Below are positions 45,997 through 56,666 of a stretch of DNA of 64,000 nucleotides, one piece after another. The DNA is from Acheta domesticus (Eukaryota; Arthropoda; Insecta; Orthoptera; Gryllidae). Location: positions 179,590,675 through 179,654,674 of the forward strand of contig JAHLJT010000631.1 of assembly GCA_031308135.1 (NCBI GenBank). The letters are read 5' to 3'. The notes beneath the pieces were generated by a model. The model was given only the letters and a program-made list of their open reading frames with translations, was not told the origin of the DNA and made no database searches. Each line of letters starts with the position of its first letter. Positions within the stretch are counted from its first letter, which is position 1. The position numbers and the translations under genes are program-made.

Positions 45997-46145
45997 AGCG
46001 GTGGGCCCTTGGGCGTAACTCCTGTTTTTCGCAAATTTGCTGCTTCGTCGCGCGGCGTCGGCGGATGCGATGCGTTGCGGCGAACTTTCCGGAACCCGCG
46101 CGGGCTCTGGTAGGCTTTTAGGCAAATCACGTGATTTACGACGCG

Positions 46146-48040
46146 TTTATCTTTGCGGCTTTGAATTCATGCGACAATTTTGCTTAAGTCAATAGGAATT
46201 TGAGTAGTGAAAAACATTTAATATTGTTCTTAGATTATTTAATTCTACACGTACTGTTAAATTACAAGTATGTAGCAATAACATGTGCAGTATATTTATC
46301 TCTATGCGTATTTGTATGTTTATCTGTATGTGCTGTATCCTATATTATAGTAGAGTGTAAAAGGCTGCTGATTTTCTTGAACTGTTGTGTAGGTTAAGGA
46401 GTTGTCGGCGTTCATGATGGCTCAAGTTAACTTAAAATCAAAATCAAAATACACACTTTGTTTTTCTGTTTAAATATATGTATTGAATGTTACTTGCACT
46501 TACCTTTGCATTTCAGAATTTTGGAGTTACAATTAAATAATTGTTAACAACACTTTTGAAAATTGATTTAATGTACCGTAATTGCCTTTGTTAAATCCAT
46601 TTAAGTTATGTCTCGTTTATTATTAAAACTTTTGGGTTCATGTAAAAGAAGAGAATCTTTAATATGATATATTTTGAAATATCTGTTGAAACATATATAT
46701 TTGTAATTGATGTTTCGGAGAAAGCAATTATGGTTATATTGAATCAACATTGATTATCAACAGCATTTATTAATTAACATGTGACTGGTATTAATTACCA
46801 TGTGGCTGGTTGCTGCATTCATAGTACAAATAAACAAATGTATATGTGTCTTAGATTTCATATTCATATATTTAATAGATAAAACTACTAGATAAAAATA
46901 TTAACTCGATTGGAAGAGCGAATAAAATGGCATTCCAACTATTTGATTTACTCAGAAAATCCTTGTTTAAATATCCTTTCAAAATTTGTAAGCAAGTTTC
47001 TTCTTGCAATGCGTCTGTATATTTTCATTTTCTCCGATGAAAATTGTGGTGGTGAAGGAAGAAGAATGAGGAAAATATAGTACACGAATAATTTAATTTT
47101 ATTCATCAAAATAATGAAACATGTGAATTGTTTATAATGACGTCCAATAATAAATGAATTGTTTATAATGAAAGAATTTTTTATAATGAAGTCCAATTCA
47201 TTGCGACTCAAAATTATTTTTAGTTTCAATTAACTTTAATGAAATTTTCTAGCAAATCAATTATTTATTTTAATGCTGTCCAGCAAATGTTCAAAATTAT
47301 ATTTTCTTCAATTTGATAAATGATAAATGTGAATGATAAATCTAACTATGTAAGATTGGTTAATCGATATGTCACAAAGTATATTTTCCCTTATTGACAA
47401 TTGTAACAGAAATATTTAAAACATTATTTAGAAAATACTTCTACGCTTCTACAAGATTTTTTTCTTGTTTCCACGTAGAAACAACCAAAAGAGAAAATAG
47501 AGATAATTATCTTCTAAAAAGCACTCACAAAATTTTATCACATGCCAGAAGAGAATTGTTCCAGACCAGAACCAGATTGTTCATCAAGTAAATTAAGAAA
47601 TGACACGTCGAAAAAGTTTTGCCGAATCAAAGTAGGAGTCCAAAAGCAATACCTCTCATGATGTATCCAAAAGAAGTCGGGATTTCGTAAAGGGAACAGA
47701 ATAAATTAGAAAACAAATGACAGCAGACTATATTTCCGTTGCACTACATGGCGAGAATACCAACTAACTGGCTCTAGAAACACATTTATCTATAAATACT
47801 AAACTCTTCATAGAGGCCATGTCCAAATCGTTGCACCTGAATATGTCTACGTCTATACTTTAAAAGATCTCATTGAGACTAATATTTTCTGAAGGAAACT
47901 TCTATTGTACCATTATTCGCCCCTTTTCTTAGATTTCATAATTCCCAAATTATTCCAACGTAGTATTACGTGAAAATTAAATATCACGCATTTGTTAGTG
48001 ATTAGATATAATGTGTGATCTGAATTAACTACCTACCACC
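46146..48040. other. AT-rich intergenic DNA, no gene recognised
   Basis: Short direct repeats such as GAATTGTTTATAATGAA near 47120-47190. No coding signal. Confidence 0.4.
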
Positions 48041-48044
48041 TCTA

Positions 48045-48240
48045 TTAAGCAGTCACCTATTTGACGACCACTTTTTCACGGAATCGGTTGATTTTTCCAT
48101 TAAACGCATTTAAATATTTTCTCTTTTAAGCGGTCATCAAGATTCGCCAGATACGTTTCGTAGATTATTCTGTGTTGGACGGTCACAACTTTCCGGCAGT
48201 TTTGAAATTCAGAGCTGTAACACTAAAAAGCGGAATATCG
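48045..48240. mobile_element. Possible pogo/Tigger-like remnant
   Basis: CCTCTATTAAGCAGTCACCTATTTGACGACCAC and a later TTTTAAGCGGTCAT resemble the AAGCGGTC-type words found at termini of some pogo-like elements. No transposase or paired termini. Weak recognition from memory of the motif style only. Confidence 0.2.
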
Positions 48241-48699
48241 CTGAAGTTAATCGATGATTGAGTATTTTCTTACGTGGAAATGAATTGTCAGAATACTTCC
48301 AACATCCAGAGTTGTTTATCTTACCGAAATATTAATATTTTAGATAAAAGTAAATTATTTTTAAGCATACCCTAAAATGTGTTCAGAGCGTGGGTTATTC
48401 TTCCAAGTCCGATTGGCAATAAATTATATGTATGGGAAGAAAGAAACATTGGTGAAAAAAAGTTTTTGAAGCCAATACATTAAAAAATAATTCTTTTTTT
48501 AGTTTAAATATAAATATGAAGGTTTTGGCAAGTACATACTACTTAACTTACATTTCAATAGAAAAATCAGAAAGGATGTGCCATACATATACTGAATGAA
48601 TAGCCAACGTTATAAAGCAAGTTTCTCTGTACATGTAGAGTTAAATCTGTACTAAATACATTGCAACATATTTCTCGCATTGATTTTCAAAAAAAACAA

Positions 48700-48960
48700 T
48701 AATGCAGAGCATGGTGCTGGCGTGAAAGCGCGAAATTAAAGAGGATGTGTGGCCACAGGACTGCGGTTTCGAGAATCGCACTGGGCGCCGGGCGCCGCTA
48801 CAACGGCGTTGATTTAATTGTGTGTCGTTTCGTAATCCCTGAGGAGCGCCGCTGCTAGGGCCCGCTAGTTCAACCGACTGGTGCAACAGCATTGCGCAAT
48901 CTGCTGAGCGACGATTCTCTAAACAAATTTGCTTGCGCATATCAATGACGTAGCACAAGA
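48700..48960. other. GC-richer block, candidate noncoding element
   Basis: A segment (48710-48940) without simple repeats, with GGGCGCCGGGCGCC and GTTGATTTAATTGTG, between AT-rich flanks. The 140-codon minus frame (48641-49063) crosses it but shows no family resemblance. Confidence 0.25.
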
Positions 48961-49731
48961 GTTCTGGGTGGGGGGGATGTTGTGTTTGATGAAACAATTT
49001 GTTTTGTTTGGAATATAGCACTTTGTAAATTGAGGAATTTATTCCCATGGTGGTGGTTGCCATGTCTCTTGTGGTTGGGAGAGAATAAAAAATTTTCGTA
49101 CAATGAGAAAACTTTTCTGCAATGTAATATACTGTTTGTATTTTTTCTAGGGGGACAAACAGAAACAGTTGTCTCTATTTCTTTCATTTTTATTATTTTT
49201 TCAGCCTTGTAGATCATTTAAGATTGTGAATGAAACATTAATATTTCATTAACGATTTTTCAAATTTAATCATCAGAATACATATGTTATGTTAATAACA
49301 TTTAAAATAATAATTATAATTAATTTCCGATGAATATCAAGGACAGATCCCTTAGCTACAGAATGTTTGGTGCCTGTTTTTTTTGTATTTTTAAGCATTT
49401 CGGCAACACGTCATTTTGACACAAAAAATATATATTTTGTGATCGTTGATAAAGTGTTTAAATTTCCTAAATTGTGATTGACCATTAACTTTCCAGATTA
49501 AAATTTGTATAGTTGGATTACGAATCATAAATTAGAATGTATGTTCTATGAATGGTTAATATTCGTTGGTCACTTAAACCCCTAGTTTACCAATGTTTCA
49601 AACATTTATCATTCCTATCTCAGGGTCTACGGAACATAATTATACTCTTACTTCGTAGGGTGGGAAGAATAAATAAAAAAATAAAAAAGGAATAAAATGA
49701 TATACTTAATTATTGTACTTGACTTTTTTTT
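48961..49731. other. AT-rich intergenic DNA, no feature recognised
   Basis: No gene or repeat was recognised. A/T-rich up to the T-run that precedes the Helentron-like element. Confidence 0.4.
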
Positions 49732-51246
49732 ACTTTCCCATATACGTACGTATACACGAAGCGATATACGTAGTATAGGGAAAGTTAACAACAAAAAAGT
49801 GGATAAAACCAGTTGCTAAATTAAGAAAAAAATCCCCTAATACGTGCTGTAGCCAGAAACCCTCTGTTGTGGGTCCTTGATATCGAAAAACCAATTGAAA
49901 GAAAACGTCATTTTGGCTGTCCATCTGTCCGTCTGTGAACACTGCTAGCGCCTAAATCATACGTACGATTTCTTCCAAAATGGATATTCCCCGGTCGATT
50001 TGCTTCTAGTCAAAGCTTTGAGATTTTGAAAAAGATTCTTCAAAATTTGGGGGTACTTAATATAAAGCCCCCCGGGGATTTTCAAAATTTTCTCGAAAAC
50101 GGCTCCAAGTTTTTCTTTAAATGTTTTGTATGAATAGAGTAAAATACACCTATTTACATGGCATAGGTCCGATTTTCACGGATAACTCTGAATTTTTGAA
50201 AATTGCAAAAGTTTAAAATTTGTACGGCGTTTTTCTGGAACTACACAATTGAAGATAGAGATTTTTCCTACAAATAAAATTTTTTCTTCATAGTAAGTTA
50301 TTTCTTTAAGGTCATCTACATTTGTTTGAAACTTTTAGTATTTTTCGCGTAATATTGCGTGCAATATGTGCAATTTAAAAAAATTACAAAAACAAGATTT
50401 TTTAAAAATGGCTGCAAAGTTTTTCTTTAAACTTTTGGTAGGGATAGTGGTAGGGCACTCTATCAGATGACATAAAAGCCATATTGCTCTATCGGTTGGT
50501 TTTTCAAACATTACAAAAATCTCACGTCGTTAATATTTACATTATCGGCGATTTTTTCACATTATTATATTTACGAGTATATTTGCTATAAATAATGTCA
50601 AGTAAAGTTTCTGGGAAACACAATCGTTTTCTGTGAAAAGTAGCTCAAATTTCGGCATTTTCAGAAATGCTCAAACGCCATTTTCTCATATATGGCTGCA
50701 AATTTTTTCTTGAATCTTTTTTAAAGATAGTGATAAATACACTTTTTAATATGACGTAAAGTTTGTTTTGAGTTATTTTTTTGTTTTTTCAAAAATTATA
50801 TAAATGCAAATTTTTTGAAAGATCTCTCACGTCTTAAATATGCACATTATCCGCAATTTGTAAAGATTATTATATTTGTGAGTGTAAGTGGTTCAAATAA
50901 CTTCAAATAAAGTATTTTGAAAACTGAAACATTTTCTGAGAAAATGAGCTTCAAATTTCCCATTTTTTTTAGTTCTAGAACGCCATTTTCTGTTAAACGG
51001 CACATAATTTTTAAAAGAAAATTGCTATTTACGACTAGGTTTTTTCGTTCTTTTATATTCTAAAATTAATGTTTCCTTACCAATAGGAAACCGAAAAATT
51101 AAGAAAATGACAAAAAAATGTACTTTTGGCGATGAGAGATGACAGCTGGCAAGAAATATTTTGTGGCAATTCCGAATAGCTAGCGAAGACCCTATGAAAT
51201 AGAAAACTAACACGGGAAAGTCTGTGCCATTCTGTAGCACCACTAG
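49732..51246 (+). mobile_element. Helentron-like nonautonomous element, copy 2
   Basis: Full-length relative of the 5738 element. It begins ACTTTCCC after a T-run, has a short GTCY tract at 49925-49938, the same roughly 305-base internal units, ACGGGAAAGT near 51211-51220, then the hairpin GTGC-(9 nt)-GCAC and the terminal CACTAG followed by TTT. The proximal segment with the CGCGAAAAAATGGCC motif seen in copy 1 is deleted. Noncoding. The T|T flanks agree with Helentron target preference. Confidence 0.6.
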
Positions 51247-51639
51247 TTTATCTTTGTTTTTATCTATTCTATCCAACTCTGTAATTTACCAAGGTAGTAA
51301 CAGTGTAATTATGCGTTCCATACTCCTGAGGAGGGAACCATAAAGTTCCAAAGCGTTGGCAAACTATGAGTTTAATTAAGTGACCAACACCCATTAATTA
51401 TTCCTAGAAATAATAGTGTTGTCGTGAATTCAAGAAGGGTTGTTATCCTCTTAAAATGGGTTGAATTACTTCTTGAATTTAAGAAATTAGTTTGGATAAA
51501 AAATGGAATGGAATGGAATATTACCGGTTCATCACGCGAAAAATCAGTGTAGCTCAAAAACGAAAACACATATGCGGTGATTCTCTCCCGAGAAAATGCA
51601 CCGGTAGTGAATCTTTTATTACAGGGGTGGTGGGTTTCT

Positions 51640-52050
51640 GCAGGCGCTGGATGGTGAGATCCGGCGCCGACCAACACGTCGACTTGAAGGGGATTTACCT
51701 CTTCAGGAGTCTCCTCCAGGTATGCCCCGTCCGGGACAGACTCTTAAGATCCTGTCTGGTCACCCGACAATTGAGGTATTGGGTATAGGTGTATGTGTTA
51801 GGGGTGAGGATATGACAAGGAAGAGGAAGGGAAGATAGTGCGCGGGCCATGGCCTAGGGTACAGTTTTGGCATTCTCCTGATTTGAACGAAGAAAACAGC
51901 GAAAATTACAATGACAGCAGCCGGCCGCTAGTATCCCTCTTTAGGCCGCGTCTGAAATCAACTTAGCAATTTAGCTAGTGACGACAATGCTCCATCCTCA
52001 GGACTGGAACCTTAGAACCGTCCGGTGTGAGTCGCTGAGGAGTCAGTGGC
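51640..52050 (-). mobile_element. SINE family A copy
   Basis: The body shares GCTGGATGGTGAGATCCGGCGCCGACC, TGTCTGGTCACCCGACA, GGTACAGTTTTGGCATTC and CAGCAGCCGGCCGCTAG with the 10288 copy. The head near 51985-52040 retains GGACTGGAACC, a decayed B box. The tail side may be the (GGAAT)n run at 51505-51520. Minus-strand orientation. Confidence 0.65.
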
Positions 52051-52341
52051 AGTTCAGGCGCAGAGGCTCCCGACCGCGTAAGCGAGCGTGGGTGAGGGCG
52101 CTGGCGGGGGCGCTGGCCGTGGAGCTGCCGCTGCCGGATGGAAGCCTTTTAGGTGCAGGAGAACGGCGGGAGACTGAATTATGATGAGACAGGATGATGA
52201 TGGGTGAAGGGATAACCACAAATACGGCCGTGCTTACGCAGGCCCGCAACCGTCTCCGCCACGGGGCCATCCTTTATTATTAATATTATTATTATTATTG
52301 TTGTTGTTATTACTATTATCATTATTATTATTATTATTATA
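52051..52341. other. GC-rich patch followed by (ATT)n microsatellite
   Basis: 52060-52160 is CpG-rich (GCTGGCGGGGGCGCTGG). 52200-52272 may be a decayed tRNA-like head on the minus strand (GTGGCGGAGACGG). 52274-52341 is an imperfect (ATT)n/(TTG)n tract. Confidence 0.45.
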
Positions 52342-52439
52342 CTTTTCAAGTGTCTCAAATAGCAAGGTATCCTCAAGCGGACACCGTGACATTTGGAGAA
52401 CCAAGGTGCCTGCTTCGCTTGCAAATTCGAGCGGTCAGG

Positions 52440-53290
52440 ATTCGACGTAAAGTTATATAAATAAAAACTTACTCGCGATGCATGTAGTACTAAGGAGAAC
52501 AGCCTTTTGCATTGTATGAATGTGATAGTTCTCAAGGCTAAGCCTTACACACGAAGTTAGTTCTTCAGAGATCAGTCCATTTGCAGAGATGAACAAAGGG
52601 CCTACATCAACAGTTACTAACCACCACATGTCGCTCAGTTCAATAGCCAAGGCCTGATATTTTCGCTTCTTCTCGGCAATGGAGGCAGCTATATATGAGT
52701 TGAAAGGGAAAGCTCTGTCGACTATAATCCCTTTCCAAGAACACTTCTCAACCCAAATCATTTCAGATCTTTTAGCTTCGACCCTGCAACCAGTGGTGAC
52801 TGCAACATTCCACAAGAACTTCCACCGTTTCGTCTTCAAAACTGAATCCGGCTTGAACGTGTAGTACAGGACCTCTTTCTGTACCATCTCTGTCTTTGCA
52901 ACAAGAGCCTGATGGACCACCGCAGCAACGTCTTTGTGCCTACTCAGGTATTCTGTTTGTGCCAAAGCAGACCACCCGCCCATTATGTGTTGGAGGGTTT
53001 TGCTGGGTTGATTGCAAAGGCGGCAGCGGTCCTCTACACTCATATCCCCAATCACATACCTTTGGTAATCGGGAGTGGAAGTTACTTCGTCCTGAATAGA
53101 AATAAAACTGCCTTCTGTCTCAGCAAAGAGGCCAGATTTTGTTACCAGAAGACTGACTATCCCTTGTTCACAGCGTTCCCTTTGAACTCAGCAGGAAACC
53201 TGCCGTGCAAACGCTTCTCAGCCTATCTTCTTTGGTGATACATGGTATCTCAGGAACAGCTTGATTCTGGTTCAATGGGGTAAAATTTTT
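52440..53290 (-). pseudogene. 3' end of a non-LTR retrotransposon (LINE), decayed
   Basis: The minus-strand frame shows the typical C-terminal region of a LINE polyprotein: LFAETEG, IQDEV, a cysteine motif CRLC with a later QHI, LAQTEYLSRHKDVAAVVHQ, and the C-terminus MQKAVLLSTTC...FL before a TAA at 52453-52455. Such a zinc-knuckle tail follows the reverse transcriptase and helps RNA/DNA binding. The expected last cysteine is a tryptophan (HIMGGW), and a frame change with stops occurs upstream near 53120-53160, where a GRFPAEFKGN-like segment lies in another frame. The RT core is absent, as expected for 5' truncation. Clade not assigned. Confidence 0.7.
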
Positions 53291-55384
53291 GTCCGTGATT
53301 CAATTGCTTCAAATTGACGAAATTGCAATGTGACAAAGTGACAAAATTGCTTCATGCACATGGCATCGTTTTCTGAAGGAAGTATTTGCGAAAATTATTG
53401 ATTTGCTTCGTGCACAAGTATATGATTGTCCAGTTTATGACTGGACGATTCGTGGTTTTTTAGTCCTCTCCGCTCGCTTTTTCGCCGCTGATTACGGGGT
53501 TAAAATCCTGGTCTTTGCATGAGAAGTTTGTGGTAGTCAGAGCGGATTTTCTCGAGGTTTTCCCATTCCATCTGCCTCTCATTCCGTCAATTACCAGTCC
53601 TGTGATGTGCTGAATTGTAATATAGTCTATACATGAAAATGTCGATCCTGAATGAGAGAATGGAGATGTCAGTTTCTCAGTCTCTCAGTCTAAAATGACT
53701 CCATTTTGTTGGTTTACTGGCAATTGAAAACACCAAATCTTAGTAAAATATTGTATGAAAATAGTGTACGCGTTATGGCTAATTTCAAACCTGGATAATT
53801 CTCAAAATATCCGCTCAATTTGACAGTTAATTCACCCAACCAGCCAGACAATTTGTTGAATGCTGTGCAAATGTCGCTGGACAGAACGTTTTGGACATCA
53901 TCCGACTAATGTTGACAGCAGGTGCAGTTGCCGTGATTTTTACCGTAACAATGGTTTCATTGAAAATGGTAGTTTTGTATCACTGTTGTACATTGTAGAA
54001 ATGTTCCGAGTGAATAATCACGTGACTTATAGGAACGTTTGTTATTGTCGTCAAAGCTTCAAGAATCGTAATATTTGTTATTGAAATATTATAATTCATA
54101 ATAATCAAGCGTGAATTTGTAGATAGCATAGGCCACCTCACTGTTCGAGTAATTATACATTTTCATCTAAAATAAGTGCAATTACTGAGCCAGGTCCTCG
54201 TCACAGGATGCCATTTTCAAGCTGAGCCGAATGTTTTGATTTGAATATCGATAGCACTTCCTATAAATCGATCGTCATAATGATTACGTCTCCGAAAGTA
54301 AATCCTGTTGCACTGTCCAGATGTCTGTAAAATCAAATTTAACATATTTCTTAATGTAACTACGAGAGAGGATAATAAAGCAGAGCATGCACCGAACGAT
54401 TTTTCCAATGAATACCTGGCTAATGCTGGAGCAGTACCCTAACATGTCGAAAGTAAAATGATACTAGAATTTACCAACAACGGTTCTAATTAGAATTCTC
54501 GATTATAATTAGACACATTTATATTGTAAGTTTGCAGGTGGAGTAGCACTTCACTTCCTTCGCACGACAAGCAAATATTTTTTGTTACATTACAATCGCT
54601 CATATTTGAGCTCTTACTGACTTGCACGAAGATATTAATTACCAGTCGTAAGGAAGATAACATCTGCAACACAATTTTTAATGAAAGTATTCATTTTACA
54701 TGACCTGACTTAAAAATGTGAAGATCATGTAGGTAAAAAACAGTTAAACAGATAGGAAATAAAATATTACAAGCAATTATGTACATATATATTGTGGCAG
54801 AAAATGACAATGTGTGACAAAATACTCTTCACAATAAAATATGATTATCGTGAATTTTTCAAAAGAATGTCCGTTTTTATAATTTTTTGTACTTTGCCCG
54901 TGAAACAAAGATTTTTACTCTGTATTAAAAGGCGAATAGAGTGTAAAACGCATTTTAATGAACATCCACTAAATTGTTATATGCGACAATGAACCATGCA
55001 CGCCAATTATGGTGCCATATAGCGCTTAATAATGTTAAATACCTGATAAGCGAATTTAACACACGTGTAATATGCTTGCATTTTGACCACGCCACATATT
55101 CAGAAGAACTAATAATGCGTTGTAACTAAGGGATATTGGAAGTTCCAAGTAATGAAGCAGTCAATTCTTTTATTAATATACATTTGTTTGCAACCAAATT
55201 GCCATATAGAATATGTTGAAAAAAATATACATAGTTTGGGTTATTTTTAAAAACATTCTATGGCTATAAAAGTAAACAGATTTACCCGGCTACACACTTT
55301 TGTTTGTATTCAAATGGAGAGATATTGGAGCCTCCAGACACGGAAACTACTTACATAATTAATTCCGTTAGTGTAGTACATATT
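53291..55384. other. Intergenic DNA, no gene recognised
   Basis: 53460-53600 (GCGGATTTTCTCGAGGTTTTCCC) has the look of a retroposon 3' region, but no copy is seen in the window. The rest is AT-rich with short frames only. Confidence 0.35.
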
Positions 55385-55560
55385 TATTCCAGAAAGGAGG
55401 TGGTGTTCCTTCCCCACTGAAATGTTTCCATGTATGTATAGCAGTGAAGGCCTTGTAAGTGTGCACGGGGAGAGGAAGGGACAAAGAGGAAAGGAAGATT
55501 ACGAGCGGTCCGTAGCGCATTCGTTAGAAAACTGCTCAGACATTCGCCTGATACTGAAAG
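55385..55560 (-). mobile_element. SINE family A fragment
   Basis: Shares AGGAAGGGACAAAGAGGAAAGGAAGAT-like purine-rich sequence, GAGCGGTCCGTAGC and CATTCGCCTGATACTGA with the family body in minus orientation. Both ends missing. It is followed at once by a truncated Helentron-like copy. Confidence 0.5.
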
Positions 55561-55574
55561 AAAATATCACAAAA

Positions 55575-56472
55575 ATATCACAAAAAAATACCTCAATACG
55601 TGGTGTAGCCAGAATTCCAATTTTGTTGGTCTACGATACCGGCAAAACAATTGAAAGGAAAGCGTCCCTCCATCCGTCCATCCGTCTGTGAATACCACTG
55701 GCGCATAAATCGTATGCAGACGATTTTTTCAAATTGAAGAAACCCCTGGCGATCTAGCTCCAGTCGAAACTTTAAGATTTTGAAAAAGAATCTATAAAAG
55801 TGGGGGTACTTTACATGAATCCCGTCGAACATTTTCAACATTTTCTCAAAACTGTCTCCAAATTTATTATATTCTGGTAAGAATAGAATAAAATACACTT
55901 CTCAATACGTCCGATTTTCACGGTTAACTCTGAATTTTCGAAAATTGCTAAATTTTGAATATTGCAATTTCTCTCATTAATATGGCTATAAAGTTCAATT
56001 TGGGAAAATTTTCATCATTTTCAAAAAATACACAAACGTATTTTTTTAAAGATCTCGCACACCATTAATATGCACATTCCAGCAGTTTTAAATAAAATTG
56101 TATTTTTGAATTGATTTAGTTCAAATGACTTCTAAAGATGTTTTCCGAAAACTCAAAATTTTTCTGGAAAAAGAGCTTCAAAATCTAATTTACAGTAGCG
56201 CTTACACGTCATTTCCTTTAAAACAAGTCTCCAAATTTTTCTTTTTAAATTACCACTTAGAACGAGGTCTTGCTGTTCTTTAATATACTTAAAATAATAT
56301 TTTCGTTCTTTTATTAGGAAACCGAAAAAAATTAAAAAATATCAAAAAATGTACTTTGGGCGGCGATAGATGTCAGATGGCAGGAATATGTGGCAAGTCC
56401 GAATTGCTATCCAAGGCCAAAGGAAATAATAAACTAATAGGGAAAGTCTGTACCATTCTGTAGCACCACTAG
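55575..56472 (+). mobile_element. Helentron-like element, 5'-truncated copy 3
   Basis: Begins within the ACGTGGTGTAGCCAGAA region and has a mutated GTCY tract (CCATCCGTCCATCCGTCTGTG) near 55669-55690. It retains fewer internal units than the full copies and ends with GGGAAAGTCTG, the hairpin TACC...GCAC and CACTAG before TT. It is about 900 bases and more diverged than copies 2 and 4, so probably older. It abuts a SINE A fragment on its left. Confidence 0.55.
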
Positions 56473-56577
56473 TTACTTTGTCGCCCTAAGAAGGATTTTC
56501 TTAAGAAGAGAAACTAACGTAATTATCTGCCAGAAGAAGGCGAATTTTCTCCAGAAAAACTTTTATTGTCAGGCCCT

Positions 56578-56663
56578 GGTAACGAAAAAGTGGATAAATC
56601 CACTTGCTAAATATAGTAAAAATTTCTCTAACACGTGGTATTGTTTTCTACGTCCTGTATACC
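56578..56663 (+). mobile_element. 5' piece of Helentron-like copy 5, split by a nested copy
   Basis: AAAAAGTGGATAAA, CCACTTGCTAAAT and CTAACACGTGGT match the 5' region of the family (compare 5850-5915). The match stops at 56663, exactly where the opposite-strand full-length copy starts, and resumes after that copy at about 58334. The two pieces are therefore one older element interrupted by a younger one. Confidence 0.55.
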
Positions 56664-56666
56664 GAA

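Larger units (their letters stand above)
45640..46145. promoter_or_regulatory. CpG island with CCCCG and GGC tracts and a CACGTG palindrome
   Basis: CpG-dense DNA with (CCCCG)n at 45763-45802, an octamer ATTTGCAT at 45850-45857, (GGC)n at 45963-45996 and the perfect palindrome AAATCACGTGATTT (E-box CACGTG) at 46124-46137. Frames of 88-169 codons on both strands are compositional (poly-Pro, poly-Ala, Arg). Candidate regulatory island; no gene structure could be built on it. Confidence 0.35.

Noticed and set aside
45616..46130. ORFs of 169 and 131 codons with poly-Ala or poly-Pro
   Set aside because: They come from the (GGC)n and (CCCCG)n tracts and overlap in different frames.
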